This document shows positions 14,404-22,771 of a DNA stretch of 36,253 nt, piece after piece. This DNA comes from a virus. Within the stretch, counting starts at the first letter, position 1. The number at the start of each line of letters is the position of its first letter. The stretch covers positions 1 to 36,253 of the IMG/VR virus record IMGVR_UViG_3300045411_000391. One strand, 5' to 3'. The position numbers and the translations under genes were made by a program. The notes beneath the pieces were generated by a model, which searched no databases, was not told the DNA's origin, and saw only the letters and a program-made list of their open reading frames with translations.

Positions 14404-15464
14404 GACGCGTCTCCTTTCCTCAGGTCCACGCGGCGCGCGATACCTTCCGCGCCGCTGTTGCCGAGCGACGTTTCCACCGACCTTGCCACCCACTCCCCGA
14501 CCGCCGGCACTATCCCTTTCACGCACTGCTCGTAGGGTCGCTCGCCGACCGGGTGGTCGTCCCACCCCATCAGCGCGGCCACCTCGCGCACCGATAGCGT
14601 GCGGTCCAGTCGCGGGTGCAGCAGGTTCCGGCACCCGGAGTGCAGCGTCGGGCAGACCGCGTCCCATCGTAGTCGTCGCAGGGCGTGGAGTCCGAACGGT
14701 TGCCCGGACCTCCTGAAGAGGGCTCTGTCGCCGTACCGTTCCGACGCGGCCGCGAGCTCGTCGTGACGGTCCACCGCCAGGTGGTTCAGCGACTCGCCCT
14801 CCCGCAGCAGGCGCAGCACCGATCGTTCGTCGCGGTTCAGCGCGCGGCACACGTCCGGTGTCGAGCCGACGGTCACCGGCTTCATCGGCGTGACATCGCG
14901 CCCTAGGTGCGGGGACAGGACGTCGCCCGTGGTAGGCTGGGCGACGCGCGGCGGCGGGAGCGGCTCGAACCGAACTCGCGATGCCACGAAGAAGTAGCGG
15001 CGCCGGTTCTGCGCGCTGCCGAAGTCCGCCGTGGTCAGCAGCACGTGCGTCACGTCGTAGCCCTTGCCGCGGAAGCGAGCTTCCTCGTCCTCGACGAGCC
15101 GGCGTCCGACCGTCAGGGCTTGGCACACCGACTCCCACACGACGAACGTGGCCCAGTGTCGTCGTCCCCACGCGCAGAGCTGCCTGATGTCCACCGTCGG
15201 GGTCGCGTCGGGTCCGCGTCGGTCGGGCCCGCTGCTGCTGCTCAGCGAGCTGAACGCGGTGCACCTTGGGTTCCCGAACACCAGGTCCACGCTCGTGTCC
15301 ACGACACCCTTCCACAGGCCGCCGGGATCGACGACGACCCGGCACCGGCGGGCGGCTGTCTCGTGCCCGAACGCCGACGCCTCCAGCTGCGCGGTGACCG
15401 GCGTCGCGCGCAGGACGCCGGACGTGAACCCTCCGGCGAAGCAGTGTATCCCTACAGTTCGCAT
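14394..15464 (-). CDS. cytosine-C5 DNA methyltransferase-like protein (variant motifs)
   Basis: This 356-residue protein starts with SAM-binding motif I IHCFAGGFTSG. Motif IV is GNPRCTAFS, with catalytic Cys68 but Arg in place of the second Pro of PPC. A motif VI-like WESV (E111) and motif VIII AQNRRRYFF (Q152, R154-R156) follow. Near the C-terminus is VKGIVPAVGEWVA, motif X-like without the usual GN. It would methylate cytosine C5 in a target sequence, protecting phage DNA or altering modified cytosines. It overlaps the next gene by about 10 bases, in one cluster with the TS-family enzyme. The altered motifs leave activity uncertain. Confidence 0.8.
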   Translation of the reverse strand: MRTVGIHCFAGGFTSGVLRATPVTAQLEASAFGHETAARRCRVVVDPGGLWKGVVDTSVDLVFGNPRCTAFSSLSSSSGPDRRGPDATPTVDIRQLCAWGRRHWATFVVWESVCQALTVGRRLVEDEEARFRGKGYDVTHVLLTTADFGSAQNRRRYFFVASRVRFEPLPPPRVAQPTTGDVLSPHLGRDVTPMKPVTVGSTPDVCRALNRDERSVLRLLREGESLNHLAVDRHDELAAASERYGDRALFRRSGQPFGLHALRRLRWDAVCPTLHSGCRNLLHPRLDRTLSVREVAALMGWDDHPVGERPYEQCVKGIVPAVGEWVARSVETSLGNSGAEGIARRVDLRKGDASWT

Positions 15465-15883
15465 CGTCTCAGCACTCCGTCCAGGTCCGGGGGCGACCAC
15501 GCGGGGCCCTTGTCGCGACCACGCTGGTCGCCCATCGCCTTGCTCATGTTCGACCGGTGCACCTCCCTGAAGCCCTCGTCCAGCGGCAGCCCGAACGCGA
15601 CGGCGCACCCTACCACGACGTACGCGAGGTCGCACAGGGCGTCGAGCGTCGCGACCCGGTCGGTCTCGCCGAGCGCTATCATCAGCTCCGAGAGTTCCTC
15701 CACGATCAGGTGGCAGCGTAGGAAGCGCAGGTCGCCGGAGGAACCCCACGCGTGGTCCAGCTCGCGCGCCAGGCGCGCCGCGTCCGCGGACCAGACGACT
15801 AGCCTCGCGTTCCGTTCCGGTCCGATCGGTCGCCCGATCTGCTGGCCCTTCGTCCGCATGAACTCGATCACCTCGTCGATCAT
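15452..15883 (-). CDS. MazG-like all-alpha nucleotide pyrophosphohydrolase
   Basis: This 143-residue protein has the EExxE...DxxxDxxYV arrangement of all-alpha NTP pyrophosphatases (IVEELSELMIALGET, then LDALCDLAYVVVG) and a conserved-looking tail (MSKAMGDQRGRDKGPAWSPP). Such enzymes split a (d)NTP to (d)NMP and pyrophosphate. Phage members include dCTP/dUTP-cleaving enzymes in the same superfamily. In this cluster, hydrolysis of dCTP to dCMP would both remove normal dCTP and supply the TS-family enzyme (inference). The start overlaps the preceding stop as ATGA. Confidence 0.82.
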   Translation of the reverse strand: MIDEVIEFMRTKGQQIGRPIGPERNARLVVWSADAARLARELDHAWGSSGDLRFLRCHLIVEELSELMIALGETDRVATLDALCDLAYVVVGCAVAFGLPLDEGFREVHRSNMSKAMGDQRGRDKGPAWSPPDLDGVLRRCEL

Positions 15884-16173
15884 GGCAGCACCTCGCAGTC
15901 CGCCTCGCACACCGCCGCCGAGTACGCCTCGAGCGCGGGCCACGACCCGCGCGCCGCGCCGACCACGACGCACGCGTAGTACAGGCGGGCCACGATCGCG
16001 GCCACCGCCACGCCGGGACACAGGTTGGCCCACCGGATCAGCGCCGGCATGTGGTCCGTGTCCACCTGGAACGTGTCGCCGTCCGGACCCGACGCGCGCG
16101 TCACTCCCAGCATGTGCGCGGCCGCCGTCAGCCACGCCCGGTTGGTGACGCGCAGTCTCAGTCTCACTACCAT
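15880..16173 (-). CDS. small protein, unknown
   Basis: This 97-residue protein has a basic N-terminus and a hydrophobic central helix (VAVAAIVARLYYACVVVGAA) that could be amphipathic or membrane-associated. The start overlaps the primase-helicase stop by one base (TGATG), with AGGA upstream. No family recognised. Confidence 0.7.
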   Translation of the reverse strand: MVVRLRLRVTNRAWLTAAAHMLGVTRASGPDGDTFQVDTDHMPALIRWANLCPGVAVAAIVARLYYACVVVGAARGSWPALEAYSAAVCEADCEVLP

Positions 16174-19025
16174 CACAGTTCCTCCACGTACTCTGGCCTC
16201 GACAGGTCGTCCCGTTCTAGCAGCGCCTTCAGCAGCGATATGAACGCCGCGCTCTTGCGGTAGGCCTGACGGTCTCGCACGAGCGCGTGCTTCCTGACCA
16301 GCACCGACAGCAGCTCTATCCCGTCCTCGCGGTCCCACCCGCACCAGTCGCACAGGTCCCGCAGCTCGATGCTCGTCGTGTGCAGCAGCTGCTCGACCAG
16401 GTCCCGCGGGAACGGCGATGCCTTGACCCTCGACTCTAGCATCCCGGGGTCCAGCAGCTCGTCGGCCCTGGCCGCGGCCCGCGAGTAGTCGGAGTACCCG
16501 CACTCGGCCGCGCCGTACAGTCGCCTGATGGTAGCCTCCACGAACTTGGCGTGGCACTCCCTGACGATCACGACGCGTCGGTCGCCGTTCGTGCTGAACG
16601 TGCGGCACGCTACCGACGCGGACAGCCTGGCGAGCTTGAACCTCGCCCCGCCGCTGTCCACCAGCGGGATGCTGTGAGCGAACTCGCGGCCCATGGATAT
16701 GGCCGCGTCGGAGATTATGTCCATCGCCCTGGGTTCGAACGCGACCTGCTCCGGCCGGCGCGTCCAGGCCCACAGCACGAGGCGCCGGCACGCGTCGGAC
16801 GTGTGGGCGTGCTCCACCGAGACCCGTCGCGCGCGGTCTATCGTCTCGGACCCGACCTGCGAGGCGGCGACTAGCAGCGCCGCGTCGAACCGCCTGACGT
16901 CCTCCGGGGAGCCCATCAGCTCGGACACGGCCTCCACGCCGAAGTTGAACTCTCGCATCGTGCGCCCGCTGCGCGGGTTCGACAGGCACACCAGGCGCGT
17001 GCGGGCGTGCGTTCTGCGTCGCTCTATCTTCGGCAGCTCCGCGACGCCCGACGAGCGCATGTCCGTCAGCCGGGCTATCACCTCGATGGACGCGCCCTTG
17101 AGCTCTTCGAGGATTATCAGGCGCCGGTCGTGCATCGGTATCACGCCCCACGTGATGAACCACCGCGTCCCCACCTGCTGCAGGCCCCCGATCAGGCCCG
17201 CCGCGCTCGCGTTCTTGCAGTCCACGCGCTCCCCCAGCCCGTAGTGTCGCATCAGCCCGGTCGCCGTCTCCGTCTTCCCCTGCGAGCTGTCGCCCAGCAC
17301 CAGCACCTCGACCCACCCCTTGGCGCGGTGGCCGCCCAGGTCGAGCACGAGCGGGCTGTGGTACGCCATGTCCATGATCATGTGCATGTCGTCGCGGCAG
17401 TAGATGCGCGTCACGTTCGCCGCGAGGTCAGCGTACAGCGCTGCCAGCTTGTCGGCCACGTGCGACTCGGTCCATCGGAGCGGCCTGAACAGCTCCAGGT
17501 CGGCCAGCTCGTCGCTCGTCGGGTCGTGCTCAGAGAGCGCGTCGCTGGCCGGGTCCGCGCGCGTCGCGAGCAGCACGCTCTGCTGCGTCCTAGGGTTGGG
17601 GAACGGACGCCCGACCATGCTGTACGGCGCGTTGCTCTCCAGCCCGTGCCCGACGCAGTACGCCGGATACATCGAGCGCTCCGCCGCGTCGTCCGTTATC
17701 CCGAGCTGCGGCGACAGGCGACAGTCCTCTACGTTGTACCACGTCGTCGTGACGAACGCGACGACCTTGCACTCGGGTATCCCCAGCCCGCGTCGTATCG
17801 CGTCCCGTAGCTCGCGCTTCGTCGCGCCCACCATCTCCAGCAGCGCCGGCGCGTCCGGCGGGACCGTGAGCACGGGGCCCCCGCGGTCTGGATTCAGCTC
17901 GCGCAGGAAGACCGGGCACGACGCGCACCCGTCCTGCGACCTGTCGCAGTCGCACCTGACCTCGCGGGGCACGACGTACGGGGCCACGTCGAGCGCGCAC
18001 ACCACGGCTCGCGTCCTGACCGTCCGGCCGACGTGCTCCGCGAGCGTCACCGCTCGCAGCGGTATGTCCGCTGCCTCCGCCTCGCTCGCCTCGTCCTCCC
18101 TCGGCGCGGACCACTCCGTCGCCGCGTCCAGCAGGGCACCGAAGTCCGCTGCCGTGCCGCCCGCTCGCCCGAAGTAGTCGTTCACGTCCCCACCCGGCCA
18201 CCTGTCCGGGTCCAGCGGCAGGAGCACGTTCCGCACCGTCCGCGCCACGCCGCGGAGCGTGCGGCAGTACTTGCTGGCCGCGCGCCTGCCGCCGAGGTCC
18301 ACGTCCATGCACACCCACACGTCCTTCCCCCGCAGGGCGACGCCGAACGCGGGTATCCACGAGCCTTCCCCCGCGGTGGGGCTCACGGCCCCGTACCCGG
18401 TCGAGTTCATCCTCGACGCGACCGCGATGGCCTTTACCTCCCCGCCGCACAGCACGATCTTCTCGTACGACAGCTGGTCCGCTGGGTACAGGACGTTCCC
18501 CCCGCACCCCGGGCTGTTCTTCATCTTCTCGTTCGGCGGCGCGCCCGGCGCGTAGTACCGCATGTTCACCACCGCCCCCGAGGCGTCTCGTACCGGGATC
18601 GAGACGCGGCCCTCCCTGGCGCCGAGGCGCCACCTGCGAATGTCGTCGTCCGTCAGTCCCCTGGTCCTCAGCTCGCGCAGCAGCGTGCCGGCGCGCCATA
18701 TCGCGGCGTGGCACCGCTCGACGAACTCCGAGCTGATGGTCTTGCGGGTGGGCACCGCGTACCGCTCGGACAGGTCCGCTACGATGACCCGTCGCGTGGT
18801 CCGCATGGCCCCGGCCAGGAACGATATGAAATCCCCCTTCGGGTTCGGGCAGCTCGCGGCGTGACAGCAGAACTTGCGCTTCTCGGTGTTGATGTTGCAG
18901 GATGGGGTCCGGTCGTCGTGGAACGGGCACGGCACCCGGACCTCATCGCTGCCGACGAACTCGAAGCGAATGCCACATCGCTCGAGCTCAGCGATCACGC
19001 TCACTGTCCTGAGAAGCGCTTCCAC
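16173..19025 (-). CDS. primase-helicase: CHC2/TOPRIM primase fused to MCM-type AAA+ helicase
   Basis: 950 residues. Domain order: CHC2-like zinc finger (C33, H36, C53/C54, H55, C59); TOPRIM (GGE at 194-196, CMDVDLG with D241 and D243); OB fold with four-Cys zinc site as in MCM N-domains (HVGRTVRTRAVV at 331-342, C358, C360, C367, C370); AAA+ domain with Walker A GDSSQGKT (578-585), Walker B LIILEE (636-641), sensor-1 LSNPR, MCM arginine-finger signature VRRFDAALL (710-718) and sensor-2 ARLSASVA (799-806). It should prime and unwind at the phage fork. DnaB-like helicases have no such OB/RFD signature. The start GTG at 19025 is set by AGGGG 8 bases upstream. Starts at 19010 or 19004 are possible. 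Confidence 0.9.
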   Translation of the reverse strand: MEALLRTVSVIAELERCGIRFEFVGSDEVRVPCPFHDDRTPSCNINTEKRKFCCHAASCPNPKGDFISFLAGAMRTTRRVIVADLSERYAVPTRKTISSEFVERCHAAIWRAGTLLRELRTRGLTDDDIRRWRLGAREGRVSIPVRDASGAVVNMRYYAPGAPPNEKMKNSPGCGGNVLYPADQLSYEKIVLCGGEVKAIAVASRMNSTGYGAVSPTAGEGSWIPAFGVALRGKDVWVCMDVDLGGRRAASKYCRTLRGVARTVRNVLLPLDPDRWPGGDVNDYFGRAGGTAADFGALLDAATEWSAPREDEASEAEAADIPLRAVTLAEHVGRTVRTRAVVCALDVAPYVVPREVRCDCDRSQDGCASCPVFLRELNPDRGGPVLTVPPDAPALLEMVGATKRELRDAIRRGLGIPECKVVAFVTTTWYNVEDCRLSPQLGITDDAAERSMYPAYCVGHGLESNAPYSMVGRPFPNPRTQQSVLLATRADPASDALSEHDPTSDELADLELFRPLRWTESHVADKLAALYADLAANVTRIYCRDDMHMIMDMAYHSPLVLDLGGHRAKGWVEVLVLGDSSQGKTETATGLMRHYGLGERVDCKNASAAGLIGGLQQVGTRWFITWGVIPMHDRRLIILEELKGASIEVIARLTDMRSSGVAELPKIERRRTHARTRLVCLSNPRSGRTMREFNFGVEAVSELMGSPEDVRRFDAALLVAASQVGSETIDRARRVSVEHAHTSDACRRLVLWAWTRRPEQVAFEPRAMDIISDAAISMGREFAHSIPLVDSGGARFKLARLSASVACRTFSTNGDRRVVIVRECHAKFVEATIRRLYGAAECGYSDYSRAAARADELLDPGMLESRVKASPFPRDLVEQLLHTTSIELRDLCDWCGWDREDGIELLSVLVRKHALVRDRQAYRKSAAFISLLKALLERDDLSRPEYVEEL

Positions 19026-19036
19026 TCGTCGCGCCC

Positions 19037-19852
19037 CTACATCGTGTCGGTCGCCTCTTCGCCGTTGTCCTCGTCGTCGATGGCAGCGCGCAGCTTCGAG
19101 CTGGCGTGCATCGCGGCGAAGTCCTCGTGCAGCTTCTTCATCCGCTGGTAATCCTCCTCCGGCACCCACGGGCGACCGTCGGCGGGGTTCCTCGCGACGA
19201 AGCACAGCCACTCGCCCTTCGAGTTCTTGCGTTCCTCGAGGGACAGGTCGAACCGCATGCCGTATATCGGGGCGCGTCGCATGCGGACCAGCGAGGAGAA
19301 CTTCTGCCCCTCGATGTGCGACCCGCGGCTAAACGACACGACGGCGACCTCCTCGGACATGTGCTGGCCGGGCTCGACTAGGAGCACGAAGTTCAGGTGC
19401 TCCACGTGGCGGACCTTCAGCCCATCCTCCCGCGGGTGGTCCTCGGTGCGCAGGTTCGGGTTCCTCGCCTTCTGCACGATCGGGTCGCCCGGGTTGGTGG
19501 TGCGGTACGTGATGGCCGGCTCCATGCCGCGCAGCTGTATCGGGTTCCACGTCGCCCACTCGGGGTAGAAGTACACCGTCCTGACGCTGATCGTCGGCGC
19601 GCCGTCGGGCAGCGGGCGACCCTTCGGGTCGCGTTGCCACTCCTCGACTAGGGCGTTTACCGGCGACAGGATAACGTCGCCCACGCCGAACCTTGCCAGG
19701 AGCTCGGCCATCGCCTGCTTCTGGATGATCTTGAGCCTGGGCACCGTGACGTAGCCCTTGAGCTCGTCCGTGCCCGCGCCGACGTCCGGCGCCATGTACG
19801 CCGGTACCTCGGACGCGGTCGGCTCCACCTTCACGATACTCTTCTTCGACAT
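19037..19852 (-). CDS. replication-module protein, candidate ssDNA-binding/recombination protein
   Basis: This 271-residue protein has an N-terminal segment KGYVTVPRLKIIQKQAMAEL, followed by a beta-rich middle (ISVRTVYFYPEWATWNPIQL) and an acidic C-terminal tail (DDEDNGEEATDTM). An acidic tail after a beta-rich body is typical of ssDNA-binding proteins that recruit partners, and the gene precedes the primase-helicase. ATGs at 19861 and 19858 lie directly on the AAGGAG, so the ATG at 19852 (spacing 9) is used. The family resembles phage proteins seen next to helicase genes, but I cannot name it with certainty. Confidence 0.75.
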   Translation of the reverse strand: MSKKSIVKVEPTASEVPAYMAPDVGAGTDELKGYVTVPRLKIIQKQAMAELLARFGVGDVILSPVNALVEEWQRDPKGRPLPDGAPTISVRTVYFYPEWATWNPIQLRGMEPAITYRTTNPGDPIVQKARNPNLRTEDHPREDGLKVRHVEHLNFVLLVEPGQHMSEEVAVVSFSRGSHIEGQKFSSLVRMRRAPIYGMRFDLSLEERKNSKGEWLCFVARNPADGRPWVPEEDYQRMKKLHEDFAAMHASSKLRAAIDDEDNGEEATDTM

Positions 19853-19857
19853 CGACA

Positions 19858-20406
19858 TCATCTCCTTCCTTCATCGGTAAGCGCGCCCGTACCGCGCATG
19901 ATGAGCGCATACTCTAGCCTCTCGGCACCGCTGATGAACTCCGGCACCCTCCTGCCCCCCGCTAGCTCCGCCGTGGCCCAGTCCCGTATGGCCGGCCAGT
20001 GCGGCCTGAACCTCCCGTCGGCCGGGACGCCGAAGAACTCGCACATGCTCGCGTACGCCTCCGGGTCTCGCGACGGCGACGGCAGCGACGGGGAGGACCG
20101 CATGTCGGGGGTGCACGTGGCCCACCGCCCGCGTATGGTCGTGACGTCCGACGTCCCGACGCACACGGCGCACGCCATCTTCTGCGCCGTCTCGCTGGCT
20201 TCCTCCACCCGCACCGCTACGCCGCGGAACAGCTCCGACGCCTGCCTGAGCGCGTACGCCACGTCGGCGATGGTCGGCAGGTCGGTCTCCTCCCGCAGCG
20301 CCTCGACGGCGTCGCCCAGCCTACGGTACACCGCCGCGTGCTGCCGCCTCGCCGTCGTCAGAAGTCCCCGCGCCCGGGCTCTCATCGCTCGCCTTTTCTC
20401 TGCCAT
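19858..20406 (-). CDS. protein of unknown function, 182 aa
   Basis: The N-terminal half is basic and helical (RARARGLLTTARRQHAAVYR). The C-terminal part contains a short Cys pair (CAVC) and the aromatic segment SMCEFFGVPADG. GGAG lies 6 bases before the ATG. It overlaps the previous gene by 86 bases in another frame and is part of the replication operon. No family recognised. Confidence 0.75.
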   Translation of the reverse strand: MAEKRRAMRARARGLLTTARRQHAAVYRRLGDAVEALREETDLPTIADVAYALRQASELFRGVAVRVEEASETAQKMACAVCVGTSDVTTIRGRWATCTPDMRSSPSLPSPSRDPEAYASMCEFFGVPADGRFRPHWPAIRDWATAELAGGRRVPEFISGAERLEYALIMRGTGALTDEGRR

Positions 20407-20731
20407 CGTAGTCTCCGAGCACGCGCCGCACGTACCGCTCGCACGAGCGGTCGTACAGCAGCGCCGATATGGGGCCGAACGCCGCGACTATCGCTGCCAC
20501 GCCGACGCCGACGCAGCACAGCGAGCCCTGGACGCACACTATGTCTCGCCTCGGGTCGAATCCAGCCGACCGCAGCCTGCTCACCAGAACGGCGCCGAAC
20601 CGGTCCGTGCTGAATATCGGCGGCTTGCTGCGGTCGCCTCGCGGGAACACGACCGTGGAGCGCCCGTACTTGTCCGCGCTGCTCACGTCGAACGCGCTCC
20701 GAGGCTCCTCTATGAAGAACACGCGTGTCAC
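20321..20731 (-). CDS. protein of unknown function, 136 aa
   Basis: The protein has an alpha/beta-like body, with VVFPRGDRSKPPIF and DIVCVQGSLCCVGVGVAAIV as strand-plus-glycine segments. The disordered C-terminal tail (GTSDDGEAAARGG) is encoded in the overlap with the next gene. The start overlaps the Snf2 helicase stop as ATGA, so it is coupled to it. No enzyme motif is secure. Confidence 0.75.
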   Translation of the reverse strand: MTRVFFIEEPRSAFDVSSADKYGRSTVVFPRGDRSKPPIFSTDRFGAVLVSRLRSAGFDPRRDIVCVQGSLCCVGVGVAAIVAAFGPISALLYDRSCERYVRRVLGDYDGREKASDESPGAGTSDDGEAAARGGVP

Positions 20732-22734
20732 TCGTCGTCCTCCTCGTCACGTTCCTTGGCCACGCTCGACTCGCGGAGCGCGCCGAGTATCTCGCGAATG
20801 TCCTGCACCTGCAGGGCGGCGAGGCGCTTCCCCATCACCCGCGCCCGTATCTCCTCGTCGATGGTGCCCGGCACCACCAGGTCCGTGTACAGCACCGGCC
20901 TGCGCGTGCCACGACGGTGCGCCCGATCCTCGCTCTGGGCCCGCTGCGGGTGCGACCAGTTCTGCGAGAAGTAGACCACCCTCGTGCAGGAGCACCCGTG
21001 GTCGGGCTCGCCCGAGTCTGGGTCGTAGCCGCGCAGGTTCAGCCCGACCCCACCCGCGGCCGGGTTGCCCACGAGCACCTTGCACGCCGGGTCGCGGTTG
21101 AACGCTCGCACCGCGTCCTCGCGGTCGGCCTCGCTCGTCGCCCCGTAGTAGGTGACGCAGCTGATGCCCGCCGCCTTGAGGGCGCGCTCGACCTCCTTTA
21201 TGTCGCTGACGAACGTCGCCCACACTAGCATCTTCTCGTCGTGGTCCAGTGACGACGCTAGCTCGAGGATAGCCTGCGTCTTCGGGTTGGGCGTGAAGTA
21301 CAGGTGCTCGCCCTGCAGCACCGTGTCGTCGTCTAGCAGCATGTCGTCGCACTTCACGAAGCCTGACGTGATCTGCGCCAGGCGCAGCAGCTTGGTGAGC
21401 ACGTTCGTCACGGTCACCCGCCGGGTGCCCGCCTCCATGTCCGCCATATCCTGCTCTATCTCCGCGATCAGCTGCGCGCACAGCGCGTCGTACGCGGCGG
21501 CCTGCTGCGGCAGCATTTCGACCTCGTACACGTCGTACAGCTTCTCCGGCAGGCCCGGCACGGCCTCGGCCTTGCTGGCCTGGAAGGCGACGCGCGCCAG
21601 CCGCTCCTGGATGAGCGGCAAGTTCCTCATGTCCACTAGCTTCTCGGCTCGCATCGTGGCTTTCTTGAATCGCCCGTAGTAGGCGCGGAACCTCATGAAG
21701 TCCACGAACCCGGACCCGCCGGGGTACAGCCACTCCAGCTGCGCCCACAGGTCCATGTAGCTGTTGCAGATCGGGGTCCCCGTCAGCGCCATCCGGTGCG
21801 TCGCGATCTCGCGGAGCTTGGTGATGATGTGTCTGGTGCGCTTGGTCCGCGGGCTCTTGATGTAGTGCGACTCGTCCAGCACGACCAGGTCCCACTCCAT
21901 CATCGAGATCGCGTCCCACGACCGCAGGACGCCCTCGTAGGAGACGATGGCCGCCATCCAGCGGGTGCCGCGGGCCTCGCGGACGAGGTCGATCAGCGTC
22001 TCGACGCGCTTGATCGCCCCGCCGCGAAGCACCGCGAACGCGCCGGGGACGGTGGCGAACTTCTTGAACTCCTCTCCCCAGTTGGTGCGCACGCTCTTCG
22101 GACACACGACCAGCACTCGCATGGGCCTATCCAGCTTCGCGCTGTCCACGTTCACGCGGGCGATCACCACGGCGGTCTTGCCCGTGCCCTGCTCCATGAA
22201 CAGGCCGTAGCCCTCGCTGCCCATCAACGAGGCGAGCGCCGTGCGCTGGCAGTCGGACAGCGGGGACTCGGCCCTCATCGCGTCGGGGTGCAGGTGGTCG
22301 GGCACCACCTTCTCGGCGCGCCAGCGTGCCGGTATGAGCGCCCTGAACGACTGGTGCACGAACCTTGCGAGGTTGTACTCGTGGACTAGCCTCGCGTCCT
22401 CCGACTCGAAGCTGATCCTGTCGCCCGGCCACGAGCTGGCGGTGACCAGGGACGTGAAGTCGGTGGCCGCGACGCGCCACGTGAACGCGCCGTGCTCCTT
22501 CCGCTCGGGCAGGCGCAGCCAGAACGTGCGCCTCGCCGCGTCGCTGGTAGAGTACCAGTGCGCCGGGGACCCGTCGGGCGCCACCAGCTGCATGATGAAG
22601 TACCTGGGGTCCTCCGAGCTGAGCCCGATTCTCAGCCGATCGCTCGCATTGAGGCGAAGCGGCGAGAATATCGACCTCGTCGCCTCACTCAGCGGGGCGA
22701 TCACCGACGTGAACTGCTGGCTTGCGTCTACCAT
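20728..22734 (-). CDS. Snf2-family DNA helicase/translocase
   Basis: The 668-residue superfamily 2 motor has Walker A EQGTGKT (about 181-187), a DESH box (about 287-290), motif III LTGTP and C-terminal motifs CVTYYGATSEADRED, GNPAAGGVGLNL and QSEDRAHRRG. A 160-residue N-terminal part is of unknown fold. Phage Snf2-like proteins act in fork remodelling or recombination, for example annealing-helicase roles. Here it opens the replication operon behind the 22772-22800 promoter. The start at 22734 is chosen because GGAGGT lies 7 bases upstream. An ATG at 22749 has a weaker site. Confidence 0.93.
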   Translation of the reverse strand: MVDASQQFTSVIAPLSEATRSIFSPLRLNASDRLRIGLSSEDPRYFIMQLVAPDGSPAHWYSTSDAARRTFWLRLPERKEHGAFTWRVAATDFTSLVTASSWPGDRISFESEDARLVHEYNLARFVHQSFRALIPARWRAEKVVPDHLHPDAMRAESPLSDCQRTALASLMGSEGYGLFMEQGTGKTAVVIARVNVDSAKLDRPMRVLVVCPKSVRTNWGEEFKKFATVPGAFAVLRGGAIKRVETLIDLVREARGTRWMAAIVSYEGVLRSWDAISMMEWDLVVLDESHYIKSPRTKRTRHIITKLREIATHRMALTGTPICNSYMDLWAQLEWLYPGGSGFVDFMRFRAYYGRFKKATMRAEKLVDMRNLPLIQERLARVAFQASKAEAVPGLPEKLYDVYEVEMLPQQAAAYDALCAQLIAEIEQDMADMEAGTRRVTVTNVLTKLLRLAQITSGFVKCDDMLLDDDTVLQGEHLYFTPNPKTQAILELASSLDHDEKMLVWATFVSDIKEVERALKAAGISCVTYYGATSEADREDAVRAFNRDPACKVLVGNPAAGGVGLNLRGYDPDSGEPDHGCSCTRVVYFSQNWSHPQRAQSEDRAHRRGTRRPVLYTDLVVPGTIDEEIRARVMGKRLAALQVQDIREILGALRESSVAKERDEEDDE

Positions 22735-22771
22735 CGGCGCGACCTCCATTATCGTGTCCTGTGAGAGCGCT

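Noticed and set aside
13438-15345. A 635-codon minus-strand frame joining the TS-family gene to a sequence upstream
   Set aside because: The upstream part is a shadow of the methyltransferase gene in another frame. The TS-family start is fixed by AAGGAG and the GTG at 14403.
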